Origin: Caulobacter sp. UNC279MFTsu5.1
Lineage (GTDB): Bacteria; Pseudomonadota; Alphaproteobacteria; Caulobacterales; Caulobacteraceae
Direction: 5' to 3'
Assembly (NCBI RefSeq): GCF_900114015.1
Contig: NZ_FORN01000002.1
Span: 186,001-250,000 of the forward strand
Length of the DNA stretch: 64,000 bases
Below the pieces are notes generated by a model. That model did no database searches and was not told where the DNA came from. It was given only the letters and a program-made list of their open reading frames with translations. The translations under genes and the position numbers were made by a program. This document shows, in pieces, positions 51,225 through 60,074 of this stretch (position 1 is the stretch's first letter; each line of letters starts with the position of its first letter).

Positions 51225-51327
51225 CCAAGCAGCGCCACCTCGCGCGTTCGAACCGCGTTGGGAGGATCAGGCTCGGCGCGCCGATACCGATTGAACCGGA
51301 TGCTGGCCGCGCGCCACCTTGTTCTCC

Positions 51328-51897
51328 ATGACCCGGCAAAGCTCAGATCCGACCAAGGCCAAGCGCCGGCTCCTCGACGGCTACCTGGTCGTCGCCGCCC
51401 AGGCCGGCGACCGCCAGGCGGCGGACCTGCTGGCGCGTCGGTATCACCGGCGGCTCATCGCCCATGCCTGGCGGCTGACCGGCGACATGGAACTCGCCAG
51501 GGACGTGGTCCAGTCCAGCTGGATGGACATCGCCCGAGGCCTGCCAGGCCTGAAGGACGAGGCGGCCTTTCCGGCCTGGGCCTATCAGATCGTCTCGCGC
51601 CGATGCGCCAGGAACATCCGCGGCCTGCAAGGCGATCGCGCCCTGGCCGGCGCCTTGAGAGAGGTCGCCCAAGAGGGGCCGACAGAGCCGCCGGAGATCG
51701 CCACGCCGCGCCTGCAAGCCGCCGTCAGGGCGCTGCCCGGACCCCTACGCGCGGCGCTGGCGCTGTTTTATTTCGACGACCTGAGCGTGGCGGAGATCGC
51801 CGTCGCGCTCGAGATCCCGGCGGGCACCGTCAAGACCCGCCTCATGCACGCTCGGCGCGCCTTGCGCGCCGTGTTGGAAGGAGACCACCATGTCTGA
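51328..51897 (+). CDS. ECF-type RNA polymerase sigma factor
   Basis: 189 residues with region 2 (GDRQAADLLARRYHRRLIAHAWRLTGDMELARDVVQSSWMDIARGLPGL) and region 4 (ALPGPLRAALALFYFDDLSVAEIAVALEIPAGTVKTRLMHARRALRAVLEG). Typical ECF length. ATG at 51328 is favoured over TTG 51319. It overlaps the next gene, a membrane protein of the DUF6768 group, by eight bases, the pattern of a sigma factor with its membrane partner. No match to its own promoter was found by eye. Confidence 0.9.
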   Translation: MTRQSSDPTKAKRRLLDGYLVVAAQAGDRQAADLLARRYHRRLIAHAWRLTGDMELARDVVQSSWMDIARGLPGLKDEAAFPAWAYQIVSRRCARNIRGLQGDRALAGALREVAQEGPTEPPEIATPRLQAAVRALPGPLRAALALFYFDDLSVAEIAVALEIPAGTVKTRLMHARRALRAVLEGDHHV

Positions 51898-52243
51898 CAT
51901 CACCAAGGCCTTGCAGGACGAGGAAGACGCCCTGCTGCGCAGCATCGACGAGGATCCGGGCGCCATGGACCAGATCTCGGCCGCGATCACCGCCCGCTCC
52001 GGGGGGCTCGCCGTGATCCTCCTGATCGTCCAAACCGTTCTCTTCCTGGCCGGGGCGGGGGCGGCGTGGAAGTTCTTCAGCGCCGGCGATGTGCTCTCGG
52101 CGTTGCACTGGGGCCTGCCGGCCGCCGTCCTGCTGATCATGTCGCTGATGCTCAAGCTGGCGCTGTGGCCGGCGATGACCGCGCAGCGTCAACTACAGGT
52201 CCTCAAGCGGATCGAACTGCAGGTCCGCGCCGGACGCGCTTGA
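51890..52243 (+). CDS. DUF6768-like membrane partner of the sigma factor
   Basis: 117 residues with an acidic cytoplasmic start (ALQDEEDALLRSIDEDPG), two membrane helices (LAVILLIVQTVLFLAGAGAAW and AAVLLIMSLMLKLALWPAM) and a short basic end. The length and layout match DUF6768, found directly after ECF sigma genes. It may act as an anti-sigma or signal-sensing subunit; this is inferred from context. GGAGG-type site lies in the sigma coding end. Confidence 0.7.
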   Translation: MSDITKALQDEEDALLRSIDEDPGAMDQISAAITARSGGLAVILLIVQTVLFLAGAGAAWKFFSAGDVLSALHWGLPAAVLLIMSLMLKLALWPAMTAQRQLQVLKRIELQVRAGRA

Positions 52244-52329
52244 GGATGCTCGCCCCGTGTCGCCGGCCCTGGCCGGAGTCGCGGGGCGGCGCACCGATCA
52301 AGGTGGCGGGCAAAGCGCCCGACGGGCGG

Positions 52330-53586
52330 CTAGGGCCGGCTCGAACCGGGCAGCCGCCGCACCAGCCCGGCCATGGTCGAGCCCTGGACGACGACGGAAA
52401 ACAGCACCACGACATAGGTGGTGGCCACGATCAGGTCCTTCATCGGGCCGCCCGGCAACGAGAGGGCCAGGGCGATCGAGATGCCGCCGCGCAAGGCGCC
52501 CCAGGTCAGGATCGGCACGCTGAGGCGCAAGGGCAGGCGACGACGCCAGAGCGCCAGGATCGGCGCGGTCGAGAGCAGCCGCGCTAGCAGGATCATCGGC
52601 ACGGCCAGCACGCCGGCCAGCAGCAGGCCGGGGCTCCAGGACAGCGCCACGCCCTCCAGGCCGATCAGCAGGAACAGGGCGGCGTTGAGGATGTCGTCGA
52701 TCAAGGACCAGAACTTCAGCAGGTAGTCCTTGGTGGTGTCGCTCATCGCCAGCGCTACCCCATGATTGCCGATCAGGAGCCCCGCCACGGCCATGGCCAC
52801 AGGGCCGCTGACGTGCAGCGGGCGCGCCAGGGCGTAGCCGCCCATGACCACGGCCAGGCTGATCATCACCTCGACATTGTAGTTGTCGATCGAGCGCATG
52901 GCCCGGAACGCGACATAGCCGACCACCAGGCCCAGCAGGACGCCGCCGCCGGCTTCGTGCGCGAACAATAGCGCCGCATGGCCCAGGGTCAGCGGCGCGT
53001 GGCTGGTGGCGGCGGCCAGCAAGATGCTGAACACCACCACGCCCACCCCGTCGTTGAACAGGCTCTCGCCGCCGACTGTGGCCTCCAGCAGCTTGGGAAC
53101 CTTGGCGGCCTTGAGGATGCCCAGCACCGCCACCGGGTCGGTCGGGCTGATCAGGGCGCCGAAGACCAGGCACCAGGCCAGCGGCGCGTCCAGGCCCACC
53201 AGCAGGCTCACCGCCTTGAAGCCGGCGGCGATCAGCACCGTGGAGAGCACCACCCCCACCGTGCTCAGGGCCAGGATCGGCCCGCGTCCGGCGCGCACCT
53301 GCTCGAGGCTGACGTGCAAGGCTCCGGCGAACAGCAGGAACGAGAGCATGCCGTCCATCAACGCCGTCTGAAAATCGACCGTGCCCAAGAACTCGCGCAC
53401 GTGCCCCGACAGATCCCGGCCCGGCGAGATGCGATCGGCCGCCACCACCACGATCGAGGCGAGAGCCCCCATCACCGTCAAGGCGATGGAGGGCGCCAGG
53501 CGGAAGAAACGGTGGTTGAGATAGCCGAGGAGGGCGACCAGGACGATGACGATCGCCGCGGCGTCGAACGCCGAGAGGGAAGGCAT
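52330..53586 (-). CDS. CPA1/NhaP-type Na+/H+ antiporter
   Basis: 418 residues, about 12 membrane helices. The CPA1 signature is intact: ISPTDPVAVLGILKAAKVPKLLEATVGGESLFNDGVGVVVF, with the Asp pair used for ion exchange and the GESLFND loop. It exchanges cytoplasmic sodium or potassium for protons for pH and salt balance. CGGAG lies upstream of the ATG. Stands alone, convergent with the sigma operon. The N-terminus is intact but there is no cytoplasmic regulatory domain. Confidence 0.9.
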   Translation of the reverse strand: MPSLSAFDAAAIVIVLVALLGYLNHRFFRLAPSIALTVMGALASIVVVAADRISPGRDLSGHVREFLGTVDFQTALMDGMLSFLLFAGALHVSLEQVRAGRGPILALSTVGVVLSTVLIAAGFKAVSLLVGLDAPLAWCLVFGALISPTDPVAVLGILKAAKVPKLLEATVGGESLFNDGVGVVVFSILLAAATSHAPLTLGHAALLFAHEAGGGVLLGLVVGYVAFRAMRSIDNYNVEVMISLAVVMGGYALARPLHVSGPVAMAVAGLLIGNHGVALAMSDTTKDYLLKFWSLIDDILNAALFLLIGLEGVALSWSPGLLLAGVLAVPMILLARLLSTAPILALWRRRLPLRLSVPILTWGALRGGISIALALSLPGGPMKDLIVATTYVVVLFSVVVQGSTMAGLVRRLPGSSRP

Positions 53587-53861
53587 GACGAAACTCCGTG
53601 GCCGCGCGGTTAAGTCCGCCAGGGGAGCGGCCAGGTCAAGCCGAAGCGATCGCGGCGGCTGAGCAAGCCCTGTGGAGCCTTGACGCCATTTGGGGGCGAC
53701 CGCGGCGGCGGCGATGGCGAAGGTGCAAGAACTGGATCGGGGGCGAGCGCAGCCGCCGAACCGAGCTCCAGTCGAAGGCGCGGACGGCCGGCTCCTTATT
53801 CGCCGTCCGAGATGCCGCCCAAGCGCCTCGAGGCGACGGCGCCCCCTTGTTGGCGCGACGC

Positions 53862-54260
53862 CTAGTCCTCCGCGCCGGGCCCCGCCTCGGCCATCGACAG
53901 CATCAGGGACAGAAGGCGGCGGCGTTTGCTCGCGGGCAGGCTTGTGAAGGCGCTGGCGACCGCCACCGCCTCGGGCAGGGCGACAAAGCGCTCCAGCCGC
54001 TGCAGATCCGCGGACTCAGGCTGATCGCGCCGTGGGAGGCCTTCGAGGAAAAAGCCGATGGGCGTCTCCAGCGCCTGAGCCGCCAGGTGCAGGCTGACGG
54101 CTGAAATGCGGTTGGCCCCGCTTTCGTATTTCTGGAGCTGCTGGAAGGTCACGCCCAGGCGCTTGGCAAGGTCGGCTTGGGTCAGCCTCAGGTGTCGGCG
54201 GCGCGCCCGTAGCCGGCTGCCGATCGCCTGGTCGAGGGCGTTGACCTTCGCTTGCGGCAC
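53862..54260 (-). CDS. XRE-family helix-turn-helix regulator
   Basis: 132 residues. Residues ~10-70 form a Cro/C1-type HTH (IGSRLRARRRHLRLTQADLAKRLGVTFQQLQKYESGANRISAVSLHLAAQAL). The rest (RLERFVALPEAVAVASAFTSLPASKRRRLLSLMLSMA) resembles the C-terminal helical region of regulators common in Caulobacter. Start is GTG at 54260; no ATG is available. Targets unknown. A 275-base gene-free stretch separates it from the antiporter. Confidence 0.85.
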   Translation of the reverse strand: MPQAKVNALDQAIGSRLRARRRHLRLTQADLAKRLGVTFQQLQKYESGANRISAVSLHLAAQALETPIGFFLEGLPRRDQPESADLQRLERFVALPEAVAVASAFTSLPASKRRRLLSLMLSMAEAGPGAED

Positions 54261-54311
54261 GGCCTTAACGTCGCGGGAGGGACGAGCGGGACCGCCGCGC
54301 CGTTCCGGCGG

Positions 54312-54500
54312 TCACCATCGGCGGGCGGCGCGCTCTAGGACGGGCGCATGCACGCCGTCGTCGAACAGTTGGGCGCAGAGGTCCAGCGCGCCTTGATAGG
54401 CCTTGGCGAGTTCGGGGCTGCGCGCCATGACCGCGCCGCGATAGCACACGACGTATTCTTGGCCGGCGGGTGTGATCTCGATCGCCGCTGCGTCTTCCAT
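54312..54500 (-). CDS. Small hypothetical protein
   Basis: 62 residues: acidic start (MEDAAAIEITPAGQEYVVCYRG) that looks like a beta hairpin, then SPELAKAYQGALDLCAQLFDDGVHAPVLERAARRW, a helix. No family recognised. An in-frame GTG at 54512 with AGGA close by is an alternative start. It lies upstream of the XRE gene on the same strand (51-base gap) and may be co-transcribed with it. Confidence 0.45.
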   Translation of the reverse strand: MEDAAAIEITPAGQEYVVCYRGAVMARSPELAKAYQGALDLCAQLFDDGVHAPVLERAARRW

Positions 54501-54631
54501 CGAACCAACCACGTCCTGGGACTCACTTGACGCTCACGCGGGCGTCTTAGCCGGTCCGAACGCCGTTCACTGTAAACGATTGTGACAATAGGCGACGCTG
54601 GACCGCCCGCGCCGAAGGCTTGCCCCGACCG

Positions 54632-55870
54632 TCAGGCGTCGGCGAAGTCGCTCTCGCGATCGGCGGCGGCGGGCGCGCAGGGCCTGCACAGGCGCAGGAC
54701 GATCACGCCCAGCAAGGCCGAGGCCAGCGACCCGGCCAGAACCCCGATCTTGGTCTCGTCGATCAGCCTTGGGTCGCCGAAAGCCAGATTGCCGATGAAC
54801 AGGCTCATGGTGAAGCCGATGCCGCAGAGGACGGCCACGCCATAGAGCTGGGCCGCCGAGGCGTCGCGCGGCATGTCGGCCCAGCCCAGCCGAACGATGG
54901 CCATCGCGGTCAGGAAGACCCCCACCTGCTTGCCGATGAACAGCCCCAGCGCCACGCCCATGGGAACCGGGTCCAAGATGGCCGAGGCGGGAATCCCGGC
55001 GAAGGACAGGCCCGCGTTGGCGAAGCCGAACAACGGCACGATCAGGAAGGCGACGGGCTTGTGCAGGGCGTGCTCGAGCCGGTGCAGCGGCGAGGTCGCA
55101 TCGTCCGGACAGGCCGGGCTCTTGCGCAACGGGATCAGCATGGCCAGGGCGACGCCGGACAAGGTGGCGTGTACGCCCGACTCCAGGACCAGCCACCAAA
55201 GGGCCAGGCCGCCCAACAGGTAAGGCCACAGCGTCATCACCCTCAGCCGGTTGAGGGCCGCCAGCACCAGCAGCATGCCCGCCGCGCCGGCCAGATAGGC
55301 CAGGTGTAGTTGAGCGGTATAGAAGAGGGCGATGATCACGATGGCGGCCAGGTCGTCCATGATCGCGATGGCGGTCAGGAAGATCTTCAGCGAGGCCGGC
55401 ACGCGCGGGCCCAGGAGCGCCAGCACCCCCAGGGCGAAGGCGATGTCGGTGGCCGAGGGGATCGCCCAGCCGTCGCGGCCGGTCGGCGAACCGGCGTTGA
55501 AAGCCAGGTAGATCAGGGCCGGGACGGCCACCCCGCCGAGCGCGGCCAGGCCGGGCAGGATGACGCGCGAGGGCTTGGAGAGCTGCCCGTCGAGCACCTC
55601 GCGCTTGATCTCCAGGCCGACCAGCAGAAAGAACACCGCCATCAGGCCGTCGTTGATCCAGTGCTGGGTGCTTTCGCGCAGATGGAAGCCGCCGATCGCG
55701 AAGCCGAACTCCGCCTTCAGGGCCGCGAAATAGGGACCCGCCAGCGGGGAGTTGGCCACCACCAGCGCCAGGGCCGCGGCCGCCATCAGCACGTAGCCGC
55801 CGGAGGCCTCGTGATGCAGGAAGTCGCGCAGCGCCGAGAGCGGACGGGACCGGGCTTTGGCGAGCGTCAT
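54632..55870 (-). CDS. nhaA: NhaA Na+/H+ antiporter
   Basis: 412 residues, 12 helices. NhaA hallmarks: [23 protein letters not shown], and [39 protein letters not shown], which holds the paired Asp residues of the exchange site, plus a central [34 protein letters not shown]. Electrogenic antiport of sodium for protons at alkaline pH. Usual length 385-410. Single gene; no nhaR-like regulator adjoins it. Confidence 0.95.
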   Translation of the reverse strand: MTLAKARSRPLSALRDFLHHEASGGYVLMAAAALALVVANSPLAGPYFAALKAEFGFAIGGFHLRESTQHWINDGLMAVFFLLVGLEIKREVLDGQLSKPSRVILPGLAALGGVAVPALIYLAFNAGSPTGRDGWAIPSATDIAFALGVLALLGPRVPASLKIFLTAIAIMDDLAAIVIIALFYTAQLHLAYLAGAAGMLLVLAALNRLRVMTLWPYLLGGLALWWLVLESGVHATLSGVALAMLIPLRKSPACPDDATSPLHRLEHALHKPVAFLIVPLFGFANAGLSFAGIPASAILDPVPMGVALGLFIGKQVGVFLTAMAIVRLGWADMPRDASAAQLYGVAVLCGIGFTMSLFIGNLAFGDPRLIDETKIGVLAGSLASALLGVIVLRLCRPCAPAAADRESDFADA

Positions 55871-56076
55871 GCAAATCTCATCTGGCTACAGTCGACAGGG
55901 GCGAAGGCTTAAGGGACGGCTTTGGCCTCGGGGTCAACGCCATCATGAATTTCGTGGGCGGCAAGCCAGGGCGCTTTCTTGCTTGGCGAGGCTTCCTTGA
56001 GTTTGGCGGGCGCCATTCGGACTCTAGGGCCTTCCGGCGGGGGCAGGGACGCGCGGCGCCTTTTCGACGAGGCGGG

Positions 56077-57198
56077 TCACCCCTCGTCCTGGCCCGCATC
56101 CGCGACGGTTGCGCCCGGAGCGGGGCCGGCCCTGTATCCAGCGAGTTCGGCCGAGACAAAGGGGGTGTTGGCCTCCCGCAATTGGGCGGCCGCCTCGTCG
56201 TAGAGGAACGGCAAGAAGGCGTAGCGCTCACCCCGGGTCACCGGGCGCGCCTCGTGGAGCAGGGAGCAGGAAAAGACCACCGCGCCGCCGGTCGGCGCGC
56301 GATAGGTCCTGGAGCCGTATTCGGGAAACGCCAGGTCGCCCCCGTCATAGGCCTCGGCGTTGAGATTGATCGTCACGGCGAAGCGCCGATGCGCCGTGCC
56401 CTTGGTGGTGTTGTCGCGATGGGCCCGGAAGAATCCGGCGTCGAGCGCGTCGTAGCGGGCGACCAGATAGCGCTCCATGCGCGTCGGCGTGAAGGCAAAG
56501 GCGCGCGCGATCTGTGGCGTGAGGCGCCGGATAACCCTCACGCGAATCTGCTCGCGCAACGCCTCGTCCTCGATCACATGGTCCGATCGCCGCTTGTGGC
56601 TCGGGTCGTGGACCTCCACCGTCCGTCCATCGACGTCGCGCATGAAGCCCGAGGGCGCGCCGCCGCCCGCGTGGTACGCCTCGATCAGCCGCGCGCAGAA
56701 CGCCGGCTCGAACACGCGCGGTACAATCAGCACCGGCGCATGCAGCGCCACGCCCGCATGATCGTCGACCGGCGGCAAACCCTGGAGGTCGGCGAACAAC
56801 TGGTCGGTGGCCTCGACCGGTGCGGTGGCCAGCACCCGCATGGCCGGATCCAGCAGGATCCAGCCGCAGGCCTCCCGATCTTCCGCTAGGTCCATCCCAT
56901 AGAGCCGGGACACGGCGCGGTCGGCGTCCAGGAACCATCGAACGCCGGGAAAGGAATCCTGGGCGCGCGCGCAGGCCTCGACCCCGCGCAGCACGCCGAA
57001 GAAGGCGATCTTGTCGTCGTCGAACAGCCGCCGGGCCGCGCCGACCGCCCGCCCCATGGCCGCGGCGAGCGGCCCGTCCTGGCTCGGAAAGAACCCGAGC
57101 AGCAAGTAGCGCCCCGCGGCGGTGTCGAACGCGTAGGTGGGGTTGGACGGCGTCCTGGCCTTGAAGGCGGGGGCCGCATCGCCTGTCTGCAACGCCAT
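56077..57198 (-). CDS. Thioredoxin-fold / 2OG-Fe(II) oxygenase fusion
   Basis: 373 residues. The N-terminal ~150 residues are peroxiredoxin-like (GDAAPAFKARTPSNPTYAFDTAAGRYLLLGFFPSQDG, then FFGVLRGVEAC, VRWFLDADRAVSRLYGM, WILLDPAMRVLA), but the peroxidatic Cys expected after the FFP turn is absent. The C-terminal ~200 residues form a prolyl-4-hydroxylase-type oxygenase: YDALDAGFFRAHRDNTTKG gives the H-x-D iron ligands, GGAVVFSCSLLHEARPVTRGERYAF the distal His and the Arg that binds 2-oxoglutarate. It probably hydroxylates a protein or small molecule. GAGGA-type site before ATG 57198. No operon partner. Confidence 0.85.
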   Translation of the reverse strand: MALQTGDAAPAFKARTPSNPTYAFDTAAGRYLLLGFFPSQDGPLAAAMGRAVGAARRLFDDDKIAFFGVLRGVEACARAQDSFPGVRWFLDADRAVSRLYGMDLAEDREACGWILLDPAMRVLATAPVEATDQLFADLQGLPPVDDHAGVALHAPVLIVPRVFEPAFCARLIEAYHAGGGAPSGFMRDVDGRTVEVHDPSHKRRSDHVIEDEALREQIRVRVIRRLTPQIARAFAFTPTRMERYLVARYDALDAGFFRAHRDNTTKGTAHRRFAVTINLNAEAYDGGDLAFPEYGSRTYRAPTGGAVVFSCSLLHEARPVTRGERYAFLPFLYDEAAAQLREANTPFVSAELAGYRAGPAPGATVADAGQDEG

Positions 57199-57370
57199 GC
57201 CGTAATCATCCTCTTCTCTCGCGGCTGGGCGCCCGAAACAAGACGACGCCCTGGCCGGACCAGAAGCGCTCGAACACAGGCACGGTCGGGGGCGGGGGGC
57301 AGGGCTGGGGACGCCTGTGGTCGCCTGGATGCCCGGCTTGGCTCGTGACCGGCCATCCGGACTTGGTTCT

Positions 57371-57493
57371 TCAGCCGCCGCCGGATTGAGCGCGCATCGC
57401 CATGAAAATGATCGTCGAGCAGCTCCCGACGGTCAACAGCAGGACGGCCCACAGCACGACACGCAGCGTCAGATCGCCAAGCTTGGTCCACAT
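57371..57493 (-). CDS. Forty-residue membrane protein
   Basis: A short frame reading MWTKLGDLTLRVVLWAV, then a helix ending in SCSTIIFMAM and a polar tail RAQSGGG. One membrane segment. Its ATG overlaps the stop of the upstream small gene by one base (TGATG), so it is probably translated by re-initiation. No family known to me. Evidence for reality is the overlap, the amphipathic start and the hydrophobic core. Confidence 0.5.
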   Translation of the reverse strand: MWTKLGDLTLRVVLWAVLLLTVGSCSTIIFMAMRAQSGGG

Positions 57494-57690
57494 CAGCGCG
57501 GGTCCGTTTCATCGGCGCGGTTCTCAGGCGCTTCGTCGTCGGGCTCGGCCTGGGCCGCGTCGCCCGAGGCGCCAGGACCGAAGATGCGTTGGAACGTCTC
57601 GATCACGGAGACGAAGACGATCCCTAGTACGGCGATCGCGATGACGATCACCACCGCCAGGGCGGGCGCGACGACTTGAAGCCAGTGCAT
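57493..57690 (-). CDS. Small single-helix membrane protein
   Basis: 65 residues: a long hydrophobic helix (WLQVVAPALAVVIVIAIAVLGIVFVSVI) followed by ETFQRIFGPGASG and an acidic tail (EPDDEAPENRADETDP). No family recognised. It is first of a two-gene coupled pair with the 40-residue membrane protein. Such pairs may be subunits of a larger membrane complex, but no enzyme gene adjoins them, only Pal downstream of their promoter side. Confidence 0.5.
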   Translation of the reverse strand: MHWLQVVAPALAVVIVIAIAVLGIVFVSVIETFQRIFGPGASGDAAQAEPDDEAPENRADETDPR

Positions 57691-57751
57691 GCGCTGTTAC
57701 CTGGGCCGCCCGGGCGCCGACGAAATCCGTCGCGCGCCCGGGGACGACCCT

Positions 57752-58294
57752 CTACTGAGGAGCCAGATCGATGACGACCGTGCCGGCGTTGCGGTTGCGC
57801 GCCCAGGCCTGTTCGTTGGCGCCGCCGTCGATCGGCTTTTCCTTACCGTAGGACACCGTCGCGATGCGGCCGCCCGAGACGCCTTGGGCGACCAGGAATT
57901 CCCGGGCCGCGGCCGCACGCCGTGCGCCGAGGGCGAAATTGTATTCGCGCGTGCCGCGCTCGTCGCAGTTTCCGGCCACCATGACCCGCACGCCAGGGTG
58001 CTGGTTGAGCCATTGGGCCTGGGCGGCGAGGGTGTCGCGCGCCTCGGCCGAAAGGTCATGGCTGTCGAGCGCGAAGAACACCCGGTCGCCCGCATTGGCG
58101 GCCAGGTCCTGCTGCAGGCTGCGCGCCTCGGGCGACTGCTCCAGGCCCGGCATTTGGTTGCCGGGCTCGCCGCCCTGCTGGGCCAGCGGCGGCGTCGCGG
58201 GCGTCGGCGCGGGCTTTGGCTTGGAGGCGCAGCCCGAGAGGGCGATGGCGAACACCAGGGTCACGAGGGCCGGCGTTAGGACTTGCTTTTGCAT
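57752..58294 (-). CDS. Pal-like OmpA-domain lipoprotein
   Basis: 180 residues. Lipoprotein signal with lipobox LSGCAS (Cys near residue 22), a Pro/Ala linker, and an OmpA/Pal peptidoglycan-binding domain: DRVFFALDSHDLSAEARDTLAAQAQWLNQHPGVRVMVAGNCDERGTREYNFALGARRAAAAREFL, with the NCDERGT loop typical of Pal. It anchors the outer membrane to the cell wall. The tol genes that normally adjoin pal are absent, and relatives have GHCDERGT where this has GNCDERGT, so this may be a second copy. Start at 58294; the longer frame begins in an unlikely region. Confidence 0.85.
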   Translation of the reverse strand: MQKQVLTPALVTLVFAIALSGCASKPKPAPTPATPPLAQQGGEPGNQMPGLEQSPEARSLQQDLAANAGDRVFFALDSHDLSAEARDTLAAQAQWLNQHPGVRVMVAGNCDERGTREYNFALGARRAAAAREFLVAQGVSGGRIATVSYGKEKPIDGGANEQAWARNRNAGTVVIDLAPQ

Positions 58295-58547
58295 CGGGTT
58301 CCACACTGTAAATCGCACAGCGAGATGCGGCGCTCAGCGGCGGACCGGCAAGCATAAGAACCTTATAAGGTTCACGCGCGGGGCCATAAGGGGCGCATAA
58401 TTGAAGCGCGCGAGGCCTGGCCCCATGGTGGAGCGTCCGCCTCCCCCCGGCGGCGCGCATCGGTCCCGTTGGCTGGCCCGCGCCCATCCCCTGGGCGAGG
58501 CTGCAAGGCGGCTGGCCGGCGGGACCGATGCGACAGTGCCTTCGTGG

Positions 58548-60074
58548 ATGATGATGACCGCGTTTTTCGATCCACGATCCCTGAAGTGGCCCGACGCTGT
58601 GCCAAGGCCGCGCAGCCCCCAGGGCCTTTGGCGCTACGCCGCGGCCTTCGGGATCATCGGCGCGGCCACCCTGGTCTCCGAAGCCCTCTACCGGGTCTTC
58701 GACACCACGCGGCTTTCGATGGTCTTCCTGGCCGGCATCCTGGTCACCGCCGTGACCCTGGGCGCCAACCCCGCCTATTTCGCCGCCGCGATCGCCTTCT
58801 TCATCTACAACTTCTACCTGGTCGAGCCGCGCTTCACGTTCCAGCTCGTGTCGGCCGAGGACGTCATCGTGCTGATCGTCTTCCTCGGCGTGGCGATGTT
58901 GACCGGGGGACTGGCGGGCCGCATTCGCGACGAGGCCGAACGCAGCAAGGCGCGCGCCCATACGACCGGAGCCCTGTTCGAGGCCAGTCGGGAACTGTCG
59001 GCGGCCGGAGAGGAAGACGCCATCCGGGGGCGGATCGTCCGGCGCATCGCCGACGCGGCGCGGGGGCAAGCCATCCTCTGGGACGCCGGCCGGGTCTGGT
59101 GCGCGCCGGAGGGCGATGAGGCCGCCCCCGAACTCATCGCCGAGATCGCCGGCCTGGCCGTCGCGCCGCCGTCCGCGGACGCCTGGACGCTGTGGGACGG
59201 CGTCTGGCGGGCAAGGCCCTTGAGCGCCGACGGCGCCTTGCTGGGCGTTGCGGCCTGGTGCGGCCCGTCAGGCGTGGGCGAGGACGACCGGCTGATCGAT
59301 ATTCTGGTCGATCTTGGCGCCGCGGCGGTGATGCGCGCGCGCCTGGGCGCGGCTCGCTCCGAAATCCAGGCCTCGGCGCGAACCGAGCAACTGCGAAATG
59401 CCCTGTTGTCGTCGATTTCCCACGACCTGCGCACCCCTTTGGCGGCGATCCTGGCCTCGGCCAGCAGCCTGAAGGATTTTGGCGAGCGGTTTTCGCCGGA
59501 CGTCCGCGCCGACCTTGTCACCACCATTCAGGAGGAAGCCGAGCGGCTCAACCGTTTCGTCGGCAACCTGCTGAGCATGACCAAGCTGGAGTCCGGGGCC
59601 TTGGAGCTTGATCGCCAGACCTTCGACGTCGTCGAGGTTCTCAATCGCGTCGTGGCGCGTTTCGATCGTCCAGAACGTCCGGTCCATCGTGATTTCCCCG
59701 AGCATGCGCTGATGATCGGCGGCGATCCGATCTTGCTGGAACAGGCGCTGGGCAACGTCCTGGACAACGCCGCTCGCTACGGCCGTGTCCAGGCGCCGAT
59801 CGTCGTTCGCGCCTCGCTGGTCGCCAGCGCCGTCCTGATCGAGATCGAAGACCATGGGCCGGGCGTTCCTTCCGAGGACCTGGATCGCATTTTCGAGAAG
59901 TTCTTCCGCTCACCGGGCACGGCGGCCGTGCAAGGCACGGGGCTTGGCCTGTCGATCGCCAAGGGACTGGTGGAGGCGATGGACGGCTCCATCGCCGCCA
60001 CGTCCCGTCCGGACGGCGAGTCCGGTCTGGTGGTTGGCCTTCTCCTGGCCGGGAGCGCGCTTGATGCAGTCTAG
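58548..60074 (+). CDS. kdpD: Short KdpD-like sensor histidine kinase
   Basis: About 508 residues. It has the KdpD four-helix DUF4118 membrane domain (AAAFGIIGAATLVSEALYRV, MVFLAGILVTAVTLG, AYFAAAIAFFIYNFYLVEP, DVIVLIVFLGVAMLTGGLAG), a GAF-like region, then HisKA with SISHDLRTPLAAI and HATPase with NVLDNAARYG, DHGPGVP and GTGLGLSIAKGL. The large N-terminal KdpD and USP domains that sense potassium are missing, so the input differs from classic KdpD. Start is one of three consecutive ATGs at 58548; no good ribosome site. It overlaps kdpE by 11 bases. No kdpFABC genes are in the window. Confidence 0.8.
   Translation: MMMTAFFDPRSLKWPDAVPRPRSPQGLWRYAAAFGIIGAATLVSEALYRVFDTTRLSMVFLAGILVTAVTLGANPAYFAAAIAFFIYNFYLVEPRFTFQLVSAEDVIVLIVFLGVAMLTGGLAGRIRDEAERSKARAHTTGALFEASRELSAAGEEDAIRGRIVRRIADAARGQAILWDAGRVWCAPEGDEAAPELIAEIAGLAVAPPSADAWTLWDGVWRARPLSADGALLGVAAWCGPSGVGEDDRLIDILVDLGAAAVMRARLGAARSEIQASARTEQLRNALLSSISHDLRTPLAAILASASSLKDFGERFSPDVRADLVTTIQEEAERLNRFVGNLLSMTKLESGALELDRQTFDVVEVLNRVVARFDRPERPVHRDFPEHALMIGGDPILLEQALGNVLDNAARYGRVQAPIVVRASLVASAVLIEIEDHGPGVPSEDLDRIFEKFFRSPGTAAVQGTGLGLSIAKGLVEAMDGSIAATSRPDGESGLVVGLLLAGSALDAV

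Noticed and set aside
51225-51327. tRNA-like GTTCGAA motif near 51246
   Set aside because: No cloverleaf can be drawn around it and there is no acceptor stem; it is part of a short intergenic region.
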